Positions 36,319 through 45,690 of a stretch of DNA of 64,000 nucleotides are shown piece after piece; the first letter of the stretch is position 1, and each line of letters begins with the position of its first letter. The notes beneath the pieces are model-generated. The model was not told where the DNA came from. It searched no databases and worked only from the letters and a program-made list of their open reading frames with translations. Source of the DNA: Stenotrophomonas raiganjensis (SeqCode) (GTDB taxonomy: Bacteria > Pseudomonadota > Gammaproteobacteria > Xanthomonadales > Xanthomonadaceae); NCBI RefSeq assembly GCF_030658505.1, contig NZ_JAUTXR010000163.1:1-64000 (forward strand), in the 5' to 3' direction. The translations under genes were made by a program, and so were the position numbers.

Positions 36319-36338
36319 GTGTCGACCTTGGTCGACAC
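36319..36338. repeat. REP-like palindrome GTGTCGACC-TT-GGTCGACAC
   Basis: The 20-base palindrome is identical to the one at 19230-19249 and likewise follows a copy of the structured repeat. Confidence 0.7.
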
Positions 36339-36423
36339 GATAGATCCAGACGTGGAGGAAACTGGAGAGCAGAGTGGACCAAGCTTCAAGCACGCGGCGC
36401 CTCCGCAAGTGGAGCCCCCTTGT

Positions 36424-36538
36424 TGTTCAAGGGGGCGCCGACAGGCGGGGGGATAAGGTGGAATGCGCGGAACGCCGGCGCCCAAGGCGCCTGCGTTTCA
36501 AGGGGGCGGGCCGACGGGCGGGGGGATAAGGTGGAATG
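36424..36538. repeat. Two direct repeats of a 42-44 base unit, 71 bases apart
   Basis: Both units run from TTCAAGGGGGCG through a GGCGGGGGGATAAGG block to TGGAATGCG (36424-36465 and 36495-36538). They differ by a GG insertion and one substitution. A GCCCCCTT/AAGGGGGC hairpin overlaps the first unit (36414-36434). They lie downstream of the kup stop, and their origin is unclear. Confidence 0.8.
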
Positions 36539-36592
36539 CGTGCGGGGCCCACGGTTTGCGCAGCAAATCGTGGGACGTAGCGCAGGTGGAGA

Positions 36593-38512
36593 TTAAATCT
36601 CCACCTGCGCGCCCAGTTCGACCAAACGGTTGCCCGGAATCCGGAAGAAGCCGGTGGCCGGGGCGGCATTGCGATGCATCAATGCGAACAGCTTGTCGCG
36701 CCAGATCGGCATGCCGCGGTTGGCGGTGGCCACGATGGTTTCGCGGCTGGCGAAGAAGGTGGTGTCCATCGGGTCGAAATAGATGCCGCCGTGGTCGCAG
36801 GAGCGCATCAGCGCCAGCGGCACGTCGGGGGTCTCCATGAAGCCGAACCGCACGTAGACGCGATAGAACTCGTCGCCCACCGATTCGATCTTCAGCCGCT
36901 GCCCTTCCATCGCATACGGGATCGGCAGGGTTTCCACGTGCAGGAACACGTTGCGCTCGTGCAGCACCTTGTTGTGCTTGAGGTTGTGCATCAGCGCGTG
37001 CGGGGCCACGGTCGGGTCCGCGGTGAGGAACACCGCGGTGCCCGGCACGCGCACCGGTGGCGCCAGCATCAGGCCCGGCAGGAAGGTATCCAGGCGGATG
37101 CCGTCCTTGCGGATCTCATCGCGCAGCAGCTCGCGGCCACGGCGCCAGGTACGCATCATGGTGAACAGGAAGATGCCCAGCACCACCGGGAACCAGGCGC
37201 CCTGCAGCAGCTTGGCGCCGTTGGCGATGACGAAGCCGAGGTCGATGATGAAGAACACCACGCACAACGGCAGGATCCACCTGCGGGCCTTCGGCCACAG
37301 CGAGCGCGCGACCAGTGCCAGCAGCAGGGTGTCGATCAGCATCGTGGCCGACACCGAGATGCCGTAGGCCACGGCCAGGTTGGACGAGCTGCGGAAGGCC
37401 AGTACCAGGCCGATCACCATCACCGCGATACCCCAGTTGATGCCCGGGATGTAGATCTGGCCGATGGTGTCGTGCGATGTGTGCTTGATGCGCATGCGCG
37501 GGATGTAACCCAGCTGCATGGCCTGGCGCGAGACCGAGAACGCACCGGTGATGACCGACTGCGATGCGATCACCGCCGCCATCGTGGCCAGGATGATCAT
37601 CGGGTACAGCGCCCACGGCGGCACCGCCTCGAAGAACGGGTTCTTCAGCGCCTCGGGATGGTTGAGCACCAGTGCGCCCTGCCCCAGGTAGTTCAGCACC
37701 AGGCACGGCAGCACGAAGAAGTACCAGGCGTGGCGGATCGGCTTGGCGCCGAAATGGCCCATGTCGGCGTACAGCGCTTCGCCGCCGGTCACCGCCAGCA
37801 CCACCGCGCCGAGGATGAAGATGCCGTGCCAGCTGTGCTCCATGAAGAAGCGGATCGCCCACCACGGGTTGAAGGCTTTCAGCACTTCCGGCGCGTCGAC
37901 GATGTTGTAGATGCCGATCGCGGCCAGCGAAATGAACCAGACCGAGGTGATCGGGCCAAACGCCTTGCCGATCTTCTCCGTACCGAAGCGCTGCGCGGCG
38001 AACACCATCAGCAGCACCACCACGGTGATCGGCACGATGAACGCATGCAGGCCGGGGGCCGCCACCTCCAAGCCTTCGACCGCGCCCAGCACTGAAATGG
38101 CCGGGGTGATCACGCCGTCGCCGAAGAACAGCGAGGCGCCGAAGATACCCAGGATGCCCACCACATAGGCCGAGCGCGACCCGTTGCGCAGCGTGCGCTG
38201 GGTCAGCGCCATCAGCGCCATGATGCCGCCCTCGCCGTCATTGTCGGCGCGCATGATGATGGTCACGTATTTCAGCGTGACCACGATGTTCAGCGCCCAG
38301 AACGCCAGCGACAGCACGCCCAGCACGGTGTCGTGGTCGCTGTTGAGCCCGTAATGCGGCGAGAACGCCTCCTTCAGGGTGTACAGCGGGCTGGTACCGA
38401 TATCGCCGAAGACCACGCCGATCGCACCGATGACCAGCGCCATGCCTCCGGCTGGAGGAGCGTGACCATGACCGCCGGGGGCGGCTGCGTGCGGGGTTTG
38501 ACTGCTGGACAT
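36593..38512 (-). CDS. kup: Potassium uptake protein Kup
   Basis: The 639-residue protein starts with a His/Gly-rich tail and then the Kup signature [22 protein letters not shown]. About 12 transmembrane segments occupy residues 25-460, and a cytoplasmic domain of about 170 residues follows. It is a K+/H+ symporter for low-affinity uptake. The ATG is preceded by CAGGAGTCCC. It follows ruvA by 49 bases on the same strand, so it is probably co-transcribed with yebC-ruvC-ruvA. Confidence 0.95.
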   Translation of the reverse strand: MSSSQTPHAAAPGGHGHAPPAGGMALVIGAIGVVFGDIGTSPLYTLKEAFSPHYGLNSDHDTVLGVLSLAFWALNIVVTLKYVTIIMRADNDGEGGIMALMALTQRTLRNGSRSAYVVGILGIFGASLFFGDGVITPAISVLGAVEGLEVAAPGLHAFIVPITVVVLLMVFAAQRFGTEKIGKAFGPITSVWFISLAAIGIYNIVDAPEVLKAFNPWWAIRFFMEHSWHGIFILGAVVLAVTGGEALYADMGHFGAKPIRHAWYFFVLPCLVLNYLGQGALVLNHPEALKNPFFEAVPPWALYPMIILATMAAVIASQSVITGAFSVSRQAMQLGYIPRMRIKHTSHDTIGQIYIPGINWGIAVMVIGLVLAFRSSSNLAVAYGISVSATMLIDTLLLALVARSLWPKARRWILPLCVVFFIIDLGFVIANGAKLLQGAWFPVVLGIFLFTMMRTWRRGRELLRDEIRKDGIRLDTFLPGLMLAPPVRVPGTAVFLTADPTVAPHALMHNLKHNKVLHERNVFLHVETLPIPYAMEGQRLKIESVGDEFYRVYVRFGFMETPDVPLALMRSCDHGGIYFDPMDTTFFASRETIVATANRGMPIWRDKLFALMHRNAAPATGFFRIPGNRLVELGAQVEI

Positions 38513-38561
38513 GGGACTCCTGGCGAAGCTCAGGCGGTTCGTTGAGGGAAAGGGACGCGGT

Positions 38562-39155
38562 TCAGCGCAGCGCCGACTGCAACGCCTTGCGGATCACGGT
38601 GGCCACTTCGTCGCCTTCATTGAAGGCATCGCGGGCCATGCGCGCGGCTTCAGCCGGCTTGTAGCCCAGCTGCTGCAGCGCCACGGTGGCATCGGACAGC
38701 GGGTCGGCCGGGGCCGGACCACTGCCGGTGGGCAGCGCGCCGCCGGCGCCGAACTGGGCGGCACGGTCACGCAGCTCCAGCACCATGCGCTCGGCGGTCT
38801 TCTTGCCGATCCCCGGAATGCGGGTCAACGCGGTGATGTCGCCGGCCTGGACCATGCGCGCGAATTCCTCGACGGAAACACCGGACAGCACGGCCAGCGC
38901 GATCTTCGCGCCGATGCCGCTGACCTTCTGCACGTCGCGGAACAGGCGCCGCTCGCCCTCGCGCAGGAAGCCGTACAGCGAGACGCTGTCTTCCTTCTGC
39001 GCGTAGTGGGTGTACAGGGTAACCTCGCGGCCGAGCTCGGGCAGGTCATAGAAGGTGCTCATCGGCGCCTCCAGCTCGTAGCCCACTCCGTTCACGTCCA
39101 CCACCAGCCACGGCGGCGCCTTGTAGGCGACGATGCCGCGCAGTCGACCGATCAT
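38562..39155 (-). CDS. ruvA: Holliday junction branch migration protein RuvA
   Basis: The ATG at 39155 follows GAGGAGCTGC and gives 197 residues. Domain I starts [28 protein letters not shown], and the helix-hairpin-helix motifs [19 protein letters not shown] and [18 protein letters not shown] are clear. A flexible linker and the RuvB-binding domain III ([18 protein letters not shown]) follow. RuvA tetramers hold Holliday junctions for RuvB. ruvC lies 13 bases upstream. ruvB is not the next gene; kup is. Confidence 0.97.
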   Translation of the reverse strand: MIGRLRGIVAYKAPPWLVVDVNGVGYELEAPMSTFYDLPELGREVTLYTHYAQKEDSVSLYGFLREGERRLFRDVQKVSGIGAKIALAVLSGVSVEEFARMVQAGDITALTRIPGIGKKTAERMVLELRDRAAQFGAGGALPTGSGPAPADPLSDATVALQQLGYKPAEAARMARDAFNEGDEVATVIRKALQSALR

Positions 39156-39168
39156 TGCGTGCAGCTCC

Positions 39169-39690
39169 TCATTTGCGGCCCCACGCCTGGCGGGCACTGA
39201 GCCCCAGGCGGTTGGCCGTCGCCCGTACGTGGGCATGGGTGATCGCCACCGCCAACGCGTCGGCCGCGTCGGCCTGCAGCTTGGTTTTCAGGTTGAGCAT
39301 GAGCCCGACCATGTGTTGAACCTGTTGCTTTTCGGCGCCACCGCGCCCGACCACCGCCAGCTTGATCTCGCTGGCGGCGTATTCGTGCACCGGCAGGTCG
39401 CGCAGCACCACGGCGGAGATCGCCGCGCCACGCGCCTGGCCCAGCTTCAATGCCGAATCGGGGTTGCGGGCCATGAAGACCTTTTCGATGGCCACTTCCT
39501 GTGGCTGGTATTCGCGGCACAGGTCGGCCAGGCCGAGCACCAGCAGCTTCATGCGCTGCGGGAAGTCATCGGCGCCCAGCAGCACCAGCGGCTGGTGGTG
39601 CACGTAGGTCACGCGCCCAGCGGCGTCGACATCGATGATGCCGACCCCGGTCCGCTGCGAACCGGGGTCGATGCCGAGGATGCGGGTCAT
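39169..39690 (-). CDS. ruvC: Holliday junction resolvase RuvC
   Basis: The 173-residue RNase H-fold endonuclease starts [20 protein letters not shown], with the first catalytic Asp at position 8. [24 protein letters not shown] provides the catalytic Glu, and [14 protein letters not shown] provides the final Asp pair. It cuts Holliday junctions processed by RuvAB. It lies between yebC (105 bases upstream) and ruvA (13 bases downstream). Confidence 0.97.
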   Translation of the reverse strand: MTRILGIDPGSQRTGVGIIDVDAAGRVTYVHHQPLVLLGADDFPQRMKLLVLGLADLCREYQPQEVAIEKVFMARNPDSALKLGQARGAAISAVVLRDLPVHEYAASEIKLAVVGRGGAEKQQVQHMVGLMLNLKTKLQADAADALAVAITHAHVRATANRLGLSARQAWGRK

Positions 39691-39795
39691 GCTGCGCTCC
39701 TGGCGGGGTGGAACGGGGTGCGCTGGCAGGCGTATGGGCTCATGACTGTCCGCGGTGACCGTTCAACGGCCCGCGCCCAGGCCGTCGAAGACGGC

Positions 39796-40527
39796 TCAGG
39801 CGTAGGCGTCGGCGCCGAGTTCGGCGTTGGAGTACACGTCCTGCACGTCGTCCAGGTCTTCCAGCATGTCCAGCAGCTTCTTGACCTGCAGGGCGACCTC
39901 GCCCTCGACCTTGATGTCGTTGTCGGCGCGGAAGGTGATCTCGGCGTGGTCGGCGACATGGCCCGCAGCGGTCATTGCATCCTTGACCGCGTTGAACGCG
40001 TCAGGGCTGGTGACCACATCGATCGAACCGTCGTCCGGGTAGACCACGATGTCATCGGCGCCGGCCTCGATGGCCGCTTCGGTGATGGCTTCCTCGTCGG
40101 CACCCGGGGCGAAGCTGAGCACGCCCAGGCGCTTGAACATGAAGGCCACCGAGCCCTCGGTGCCCATGTTGCCGCCGCACTTGCTGAACGCATGGCGGAC
40201 ATCGGCCACGGTGCGCACGCGGTTGTCGGTCAGGCAGTCGACGATCACGGCCACGCCACCCGGGGCGTAGCCCTCGTAGCGGATTTCCTCGTAGTCGACG
40301 CCTTCCAGCTCACCGGTGGCCTTCTTGATGGCGCGTTCGATCACATCCTTGGACATGTTCACGGCCAGGCCCTTGTCCACGGCCACGCGCAGGCGCGGGT
40401 TGTTGTTGGGGTCGCCTCCACCGCCGCGCGCGGCAACGCCGATCTCGCGGATGATCTTGGTGAAAATCTTGCCGCGCTTCGCGTCGGACGCGTTCTTGCG
40501 GGCTTCGATGGAGGGGCCTCTACCCAT
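39796..40527 (-). CDS. yebC: YebC/PmpR-family DNA-binding transcriptional regulator or translation factor
   Basis: The 243-residue protein starts [24 protein letters not shown], the standard YebC start, and has the conserved [20 protein letters not shown] and the acidic C-terminal domain. YebC proteins are cytoplasmic. They are known as regulators next to ruvC, and more recent work links them to relief of ribosome stalling. It is upstream of ruvC-ruvA on the same strand, which is the usual order. Confidence 0.95.
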   Translation of the reverse strand: MGRGPSIEARKNASDAKRGKIFTKIIREIGVAARGGGGDPNNNPRLRVAVDKGLAVNMSKDVIERAIKKATGELEGVDYEEIRYEGYAPGGVAVIVDCLTDNRVRTVADVRHAFSKCGGNMGTEGSVAFMFKRLGVLSFAPGADEEAITEAAIEAGADDIVVYPDDGSIDVVTSPDAFNAVKDAMTAAGHVADHAEITFRADNDIKVEGEVALQVKKLLDMLEDLDDVQDVYSNAELGADAYA

Positions 40528-40637
40528 GGGTGCTACCGTCTGGCTGCTTCAGGATCAAGGCGCGGATTCTACCTGATCGGGCGCTGCAACCGTGTCTAGG
40601 GCGGACAGATGCCGCCGGGCATCGGCCGGCGAAGAGC

Positions 40638-40658
40638 GTGCGAACCAACGGTTCGCAC
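40638..40658. repeat. Palindrome GTGCGAACC-AAC-GGTTCGCAC
   Basis: It matches the palindrome at 23071-23090 except in the loop. It lies between the hydrolase stop and the yebC start. Confidence 0.7.
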
Positions 40659-40666
40659 CCACTCGA

Positions 40667-41299
40667 TCATGCGGCGGCGGCGTCGCGGCTGTGGTCGAAC
40701 CGGCCGTGGCGTAGGAAATGCGCGGTCTGCCGGGCAGCGTCGGGCGACACCACCAGGCCACTGTGGCTGGTGCGGACCACGCAATGGTCGGCCAGGCCTG
40801 GCAGCCGGGTCTCGGCCAGGGCCACGGTGCCGTCGGAGGCATCGTCGATCGCGCCCAGCAGGCTGCCCAACCCATGCGGCACCGAGCCGGCGATCAGCCC
40901 GACCTCGGCCTTGCCCTGCCAGTCCGGCAGGCCATCCAGCAACAGTTCGCTGCTGCGCCCCAGCGCCAGGCCCCAGCCATGATCGGACAACGAGCGCGCG
41001 GTACCGCTGCCGCGCAGCGGTGAACCCAGGCAGACCACGCGCTGCACCGGCAGCTGCGGATTGCGGCGCAGCGCCTCCAGTGCCAGCAAGCCCCCCAGGC
41101 TGTGGCCGACCAGCGACAACGGCCCGGCATCGGCAAGCCGCTCCAGCAACTGCGGCACCGCCACGTCGGGGCCACCGAAGACCGAGGAGTAACCGAATGC
41201 GTGCACCTGGAAACCGCGCGCGCGCAGGCGCCATGCCAGTGGCCCGACCCAGGCACGGGCATTCCAGATGCCATGCAGCAGCAATACGGGGGGAGTCAT
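40667..41299 (-). CDS. Alpha/beta hydrolase (small lipase/esterase-like)
   Basis: The 210-residue protein starts MTPPVLLLHGIWNARAW (oxyanion HG motif). It has the nucleophile elbow GHSLGG at residues 65-70 (Ser67), a likely acid in DDASDGTV, and a catalytic His in RTSHSGLV. It has no signal peptide, so it acts in the cytoplasm. The compact size fits PGAP1/lipase-like or esterase-like proteins. The substrate is unknown. It lies in the minus-strand cluster between a GNAT gene and yebC. Confidence 0.85.
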   Translation of the reverse strand: MTPPVLLLHGIWNARAWVGPLAWRLRARGFQVHAFGYSSVFGGPDVAVPQLLERLADAGPLSLVGHSLGGLLALEALRRNPQLPVQRVVCLGSPLRGSGTARSLSDHGWGLALGRSSELLLDGLPDWQGKAEVGLIAGSVPHGLGSLLGAIDDASDGTVALAETRLPGLADHCVVRTSHSGLVVSPDAARQTAHFLRHGRFDHSRDAAAA

Positions 41300-41374
41300 G
41301 CAAACAGCCTGGCGGTCAGCGGGGCAGGAACGTACGGTGATTGAACACGCGCGCGCAGCAAGCGGCGGTGAACG

Positions 41375-41896
41375 TCAGGCTGCGCGCGGTGCGCGACGCA
41401 GGATGAACTCAAGATCGTTCGTGTCGCCGACCGGGAACAGGTACTCACCGGCCTTCTCGAATCCATAGCGGGCGTAGAAGCGCTGCGCGCCGAAATTCTC
41501 CGACCAGACGCCCAGCCACAATGTGCGCGGGCCTTCGTGTTCCAGCCAGGCCAGCGCGGTTTCCAGCAGGCGGCTGCCCCAGCCGCAGCTCTGCTGGGTC
41601 TTGATCAGGTACAGCCGCTTGAGTTCGCCGTCACCGGGCTTCACGTCCGGGTGCGGCAGGCCGCAGGGGCCGGCGGCGGCATGGCCGACCGCCTCCCCGT
41701 CCAGCTCCAGCAGCCACACCGCATAATCCGGGTGGGCCAGGATCACGCGCTGGCGCTCGACCGTATAGGCCTCCTCAAGGAAGGCCTGCAGGTCCTGCGG
41801 CGGATACAGATGGCCGAAAGTTTCGGTGAACGTACGGGCGGCCAGCGCCGACAGGGTCGGCGCGTCGTCCACGGTTGCGCGGCGGATCGAATACAT
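41375..41896 (-). CDS. GNAT-family N-acetyltransferase
   Basis: The 173-residue protein starts MYSIRRATVDDAPTLSALA. The acetyl-CoA region is ELKRLYLIKTQQSCGWGSRLLETALAWL, and YARYGFEKAGEYLFPVG follows near the end. The Q/R-x-x-G-x-G/A motif is altered to Q-S-C-G-W-G, which is acceptable in the family. The reading frame continues upstream as a Lys/Arg/Thr-rich stretch, but that is the antisense of the acidic-tail gene and is rejected. The substrate is unknown. Confidence 0.85.
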   Translation of the reverse strand: MYSIRRATVDDAPTLSALAARTFTETFGHLYPPQDLQAFLEEAYTVERQRVILAHPDYAVWLLELDGEAVGHAAAGPCGLPHPDVKPGDGELKRLYLIKTQQSCGWGSRLLETALAWLEHEGPRTLWLGVWSENFGAQRFYARYGFEKAGEYLFPVGDTNDLEFILRRAPRAA

Positions 41897-41927
41897 GCAG
41901 GAAGTTGACGCCAGGGCGAAGCGCGGG

Positions 41928-42245
41928 TCAAGCCTTTTCCGACGATTCCGCTTCTTCGTCTTCCTCGTCCTCTTCCTCGTATTCCTCTTCGTCCTCTTCT
42001 TCCTCGCCTTCCTCGTCCTCGTCGTACTCTTCCTCTTCGTCGTCTTCGTAATCCTCGACGCCGAAGTCTTCACCGTCCCAGCGGCCTTCGCCATCGGCGA
42101 CGAAGGTCAGGGCCATCGCCGCCGGGTTGGTACCGACGCGGACCAGCCAACCACCGAACACGCGTGCACGCTCGGTGACCAGATTGGCCTCGGCGCCTTC
42201 ATTGCCCAGCTTTTCCCACTCCAGCGAAAACGCGAACTCGGTCAT
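41928..42245 (-). CDS. Small protein with a long poly-acidic C-terminal tail
   Basis: The product is 105 residues. Residues 1-60 form a short folded-looking domain (FAFSLEWEKLGNEGAEANLVTERARVFGGWLVRVG). Residues 64-100 are almost only Glu, Asp, Tyr and Gly, and the last residues are SSEKA. I recognise no named family. The tail gives GAG/GAC-rich DNA on the coding strand. It lies 16 bases downstream of aspS and 31 bases upstream of the GNAT gene. Such tails can mimic nucleic acid or bind basic proteins, but this is inference. Confidence 0.75.
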   Translation of the reverse strand: MTEFAFSLEWEKLGNEGAEANLVTERARVFGGWLVRVGTNPAAMALTFVADGEGRWDGEDFGVEDYEDDEEEEYDEDEEGEEEEDEEEYEEEDEEDEEAESSEKA

Positions 42246-42261
42246 TGCCTGGATCTCCTGA

Positions 42262-44013
42262 TCAGTTGGTCTTGGGGCGAACCTGGATGTGCACTTCGGC
42301 CAGCTGCGCGTCGACGATCGGCGACGGCGCGTCGGTCATCAGATCCTGTGCACCGGTGGTCTTCGGGAACGGGATGACGTCGCGGATCGACTCGGTGCCG
42401 GCCATCAGCGCGGCGATGCGGTCGATGCCGAAGGCGATGCCACCGTGCGGCGGCGCGCCGTAGTTCAGCGCGTCGAGCAGGAAGCCGAACTTGGCACGGG
42501 CCTCTTCGGCACCGATGCCGAGCAGCTCGAACACCGCGCTCTGCATGTCCGGGCGGTGGATACGGATCGAGCCGCCGCCGATCTCATTGCCGTTGAGCAC
42601 CATGTCGTAGCCGCGCGAAACGGCGGTACGGGCGTTGGCGCGCAGGTCGGCGATGTCGTCCACGGCCGGTGCGGTGAAGGGGTGATGCAGGGCGACGTAG
42701 CGCTGTTCTTCCTCGTCCCACTCGAACATCGGGAAATCGGTGACCCACAGCGGCGCCCAACCGTCGGCGACCAGGCCGAAGTCCTTGCCGGCCTTCAGGC
42801 GCAGGGCGCCCATGAAGTCCGAGACCTTGTTGTAGCCGCCGGCGCCGAAGAACACGATGTCGCCGTTGCTGGCGCCGACGTGGGCGACCAGCGCAGCGAA
42901 GGCGGCCTCGCTGAAGAACTTCTGGATCGGCGAGCTGATCTCTCCGTTGTCGGCGATCTTGATGTAGGCCAGGCCCTTGGCGCCGTACTTGGCGGCATGC
43001 GCGGCGTATTCGTCGATCTGCTTGCGCGACAGCGACGCACCGCCCGGGATGCGCAGCGCGGCAACGCGGCCCTCGGCATCGTTGGCCGGGCCGGTGAACA
43101 CCGGGAACTCGCTGTCCTTGACCAGTTCAGCCACGTCCACCAGTTCCAGCGCGATGCGCAGGTCCGGCTTGTCCGAGCCGTAGCGGCGCATCGCCTCGGC
43201 CCAGGTCATGCGCGGGAAGCTGGCATCCAGCTGCACGTCCACCACTTCCTTGAAGATGGCGCGGATCATGTCCTCGACGAAGTCCTGCACGTCGCGCTCG
43301 CGCACGAAGGCGAATTCCATGTCCAGCTGGGTGAACTCCAGCTGGCGGTCGGCACGCAGGGCCTCGTCGCGGAAGCAGCGCGCGATCTGGTAGTAGCGGT
43401 CGAAGCCGGCCACCATCAGGATCTGCTTGAACAGCTGCGGGCTCTGCGGCAGGGCATAGAACTCGCCCGGGTGCATGCGCGCCGGCACCAGGAAGTCGCG
43501 CGCGCCTTCCGGGGTGGCCTTGGTCAGGATCGGGGTTTCGATGTCCTGGAAGCCCTTTTCGTCCAGGTGGCGGCGCAGGGCCTGCACCAGCTTGATGCGG
43601 GTGCGCTGCATGCGCTGCATTTCCGGGCGGCGCAGGTCCAGGTAGCGGTACTTCAGGCGGGTTTCCTCGCCCGGGTTCTCGTGGGCGTGGAACGGCAGCG
43701 GCGCGGCCTTGTTCAGCACGGTGATGGCGGTGGCGATCACTTCCACCTTGCCGGTGCGCATCTTGTCGTTCACTGCGTGGCGGGCGCGCACGACGCCTTC
43801 CACCTGCAGCACGTCCTCGTAGCCCAGCGACGCGGCCACGGCGAACACTTCAGCGTTGTCGACCTCCACGGTCACCTGCACGATGCCTTCATGATCCCGG
43901 AGATCGATGAAGCAGACGCCGCCCTGGTTACGGGCCACGTCGGTCCAGCCGGCGAGGGTGACAGTCTGGCCAATCAGGGTCTCGTCGACCAGGCCGCAGA
44001 AGTGGGTACGCAT
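42262..44013 (-). CDS. aspS: Aspartate--tRNA ligase
   Basis: The 583-residue class II synthetase has the N-terminal OB fold ([23 protein letters not shown]). Motif 2 is [21 protein letters not shown], the bacterial insertion domain lies at about 280-420, and motif 3 is [15 protein letters not shown]. It charges tRNA-Asp in the cytoplasm. The discriminating or non-discriminating type cannot be settled by eye. It heads the long minus-strand cluster down to kup. Confidence 0.97.
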   Translation of the reverse strand: MRTHFCGLVDETLIGQTVTLAGWTDVARNQGGVCFIDLRDHEGIVQVTVEVDNAEVFAVAASLGYEDVLQVEGVVRARHAVNDKMRTGKVEVIATAITVLNKAAPLPFHAHENPGEETRLKYRYLDLRRPEMQRMQRTRIKLVQALRRHLDEKGFQDIETPILTKATPEGARDFLVPARMHPGEFYALPQSPQLFKQILMVAGFDRYYQIARCFRDEALRADRQLEFTQLDMEFAFVRERDVQDFVEDMIRAIFKEVVDVQLDASFPRMTWAEAMRRYGSDKPDLRIALELVDVAELVKDSEFPVFTGPANDAEGRVAALRIPGGASLSRKQIDEYAAHAAKYGAKGLAYIKIADNGEISSPIQKFFSEAAFAALVAHVGASNGDIVFFGAGGYNKVSDFMGALRLKAGKDFGLVADGWAPLWVTDFPMFEWDEEEQRYVALHHPFTAPAVDDIADLRANARTAVSRGYDMVLNGNEIGGGSIRIHRPDMQSAVFELLGIGAEEARAKFGFLLDALNYGAPPHGGIAFGIDRIAALMAGTESIRDVIPFPKTTGAQDLMTDAPSPIVDAQLAEVHIQVRPKTN

Positions 44014-44172
44014 TGGGGGGAAGCTCCGCTGGAGAACGCCGGCACCGGATGGGGGCCGGAAAGCCTCGTATTCTGCGGCCGAGGCCCCGGCCGGGGCAAA
44101 TCCGGCCAGTCACACCGGCTTGATCGCCCCCCTCCCTATAGTCGGGCACCTGCCTCCGTATGGGATGCCGCC

Positions 44173-44916
44173 ATGAAACCGCTGTCCCTGGCCAGCCTGG
44201 CCGTGACCCTCAGCCTGGGGGCGCTGGGCGCCCTTGCCCTGCCCGCCCCCTCCGCTTCTGCGCAGAACGGGGTGATCCGCTGCGAAAGCCAGAACAACCG
44301 CGAACGGGTCTGCAATACCGGCTGGCGCAATGCACAGCTGGTCCGCCAGCTGTCCGGCAGCGCCTGCGACGAAGGCCGCACCTGGGGCAGCCGCAATGGC
44401 AGCATCTGGGTCACCAATGGCTGCCGCGCCGAATTCGTCGAGGCCCGCGGTGGCTGGGGCGGCGGCAACGGCGGCGGCTGGGGGGGCAACAACGGCCGCC
44501 CCGGCGAAACCATCCGCTGCGAGAGCCAGAACAATCGCGAGCGCAGCTGCCCGGTGGGCTGGCGCAATGCCCGCCTGGTGCGCCAGCTGTCCGGCAGCCC
44601 CTGCGACGAAGGCCGCACCTGGGGCGTGCGCAACGGCGTGGTGTGGGTCAGCAGCGGCTGCCGCGCGGAGTTCGCCGAAGCCCGCGGCTGGGGCGGTGGT
44701 GGCGGTGGCTGGGGAGGCGGCAACAGCAACTATTCGATCACCTGCAGCAGCAACAACAACCGCTCGCAGACCTGCGACTGGGATGAGCGCCAGGGCCGGC
44801 CGGTGCTGCAGCAGCAGCTGTCCGGCAGTGCCTGCCAGGAGGGCCGCAGCTGGGGCTACTCACGTGGCCAGGTGTGGGTGAGCAACGGCTGCCGCGCACG
44901 TTTCGGTACGCGGTGA
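44173..44916 (+). CDS. Secreted protein with three DUF3011 repeats
   Basis: The ATG at 44173 gives 247 residues with a signal peptide (cleavage near ASA, residue 30). Three DUF3011 units follow at about residues 34-88, 113-167 and 188-243, each with four Cys (37/47/65/84, 116/126/144/163, 191/201/221/240) and the motif QLSGS-x-C-x-EGR-x-WG. Gly/Trp-rich linkers (GGWGGGNGGGWGG) separate them. Four spaced Cys per unit suggest two disulfides in the periplasm or outside. DUF3011 function is unknown. The upstream part of the frame is the aspS shadow. Confidence 0.88.
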   Translation: MKPLSLASLAVTLSLGALGALALPAPSASAQNGVIRCESQNNRERVCNTGWRNAQLVRQLSGSACDEGRTWGSRNGSIWVTNGCRAEFVEARGGWGGGNGGGWGGNNGRPGETIRCESQNNRERSCPVGWRNARLVRQLSGSPCDEGRTWGVRNGVVWVSSGCRAEFAEARGWGGGGGGWGGGNSNYSITCSSNNNRSQTCDWDERQGRPVLQQQLSGSACQEGRSWGYSRGQVWVSNGCRARFGTR

Positions 44917-44919
44917 GGG

Positions 44920-44996
44920 GTAGCGCCGGGCCATGCCCGGCGTGCGCCGTGGCGCGGTCAACCGCAGAAAACCCGCCGGGCACGGCCCGGCGCTAC
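44920..44996. repeat. Inverted pair of GTAG REP palindromes
   Basis: GTAGCGCCGGGCCATGCCCGGCG faces GCCGGGCACGGCCCGGCGCTAC. The right-hand GTAG supplies the TAG stop codon of the minus-strand lipoprotein gene that ends at 44993. Confidence 0.88.
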
Positions 44997-45637
44997 CGGG
45001 CTGGCTGCGCGGCCTCATCACCCCACGGCGGTGGCGGCAGGTCGACGGGCTTGCTCAGGTCGAACTGCACGCGGAAGCGACGACCGTCCGGGCGGGTCAG
45101 TTCGTAGACGAAGGTGTGGTCAGGATCGATCTCCATCGCCCAGGTATTGTGCGTGGAGGCCAGCATGTCGGCGCGCCGGAACATCGCCACCGAATCGGCA
45201 TCGGCCGGGAACCGTTGGCGCTCTGCGGTGCCTGGCGGCGTGCTGTCGCCACCATAGAGCGTGATCGCATCGGGGCTGCCGTCCTGGTGGCGGTGGTCGT
45301 GCTTCAGGCGCAGGCCGTTTCCGGTGCGGGTCAGCACCCAGGTGCGCGAGTGGTCGTCCCCCACATGGAAGGGGATGCGCAGCTCGTGCGCCGGATCGGC
45401 ACAGCCGCGCACGTGCATGACCAGGCGCTGCCCGGCGAACGGATCCTTGCCGGTCGGTGCCGGCGTGTCCTCCACCACCTTGCCGGCGTAGGCCTGGCCG
45501 CAATGTGCGGCCACGGCAGCCATGAAGGCGTCGGCCGGTGCAGTCGCCAGATCATGGGCGACAGTATCGGAGCGCTGCGAACAGGCAGCGAGGCTGAGCA
45601 GGAGGGCGGAAGCGGTGACAACGGCAGGCAGTTTCAT
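44993..45637 (-). CDS. Hypothetical lipoprotein, 214 residues
   Basis: The N-terminus has a lipoprotein signal with lipobox LAAC and Cys19. The body shows two further Cys (AHCGQAY and VRGCADP) and the motifs HDHRHQDGSPDAITLYGGD and FVYELTRPDGRRFRVQFDL. The family is not one I can name. It would be anchored in the outer or inner membrane facing the periplasm. The stop codon TAG lies in the terminal GTAG of a REP pair, so the repeat sets its C-terminus. It stands alone, downstream of the antiporter start on the same strand. Confidence 0.75.
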   Translation of the reverse strand: MKLPAVVTASALLLSLAACSQRSDTVAHDLATAPADAFMAAVAAHCGQAYAGKVVEDTPAPTGKDPFAGQRLVMHVRGCADPAHELRIPFHVGDDHSRTWVLTRTGNGLRLKHDHRHQDGSPDAITLYGGDSTPPGTAERQRFPADADSVAMFRRADMLASTHNTWAMEIDPDHTFVYELTRPDGRRFRVQFDLSKPVDLPPPPWGDEAAQPAR

Positions 45638-45690
45638 GCCCCAACCCTAACGGCCATGGCCGACGGGCGCAAACCGCACGCGGCAACCGC

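Noticed and set aside
41897..42094. N-terminal Lys/Arg/Thr-rich extension of the GNAT gene
   Set aside because: It is another frame of the acidic-tail gene; GAG/GAC-rich DNA reads as basic residues there. The GNAT fold begins at the ATG at 41896.
42289..44172. Plus-strand frame running into the DUF3011 gene from upstream
   Set aside because: This part is the antisense of aspS. The signal peptide at 44173 marks the real start of the DUF3011 gene.
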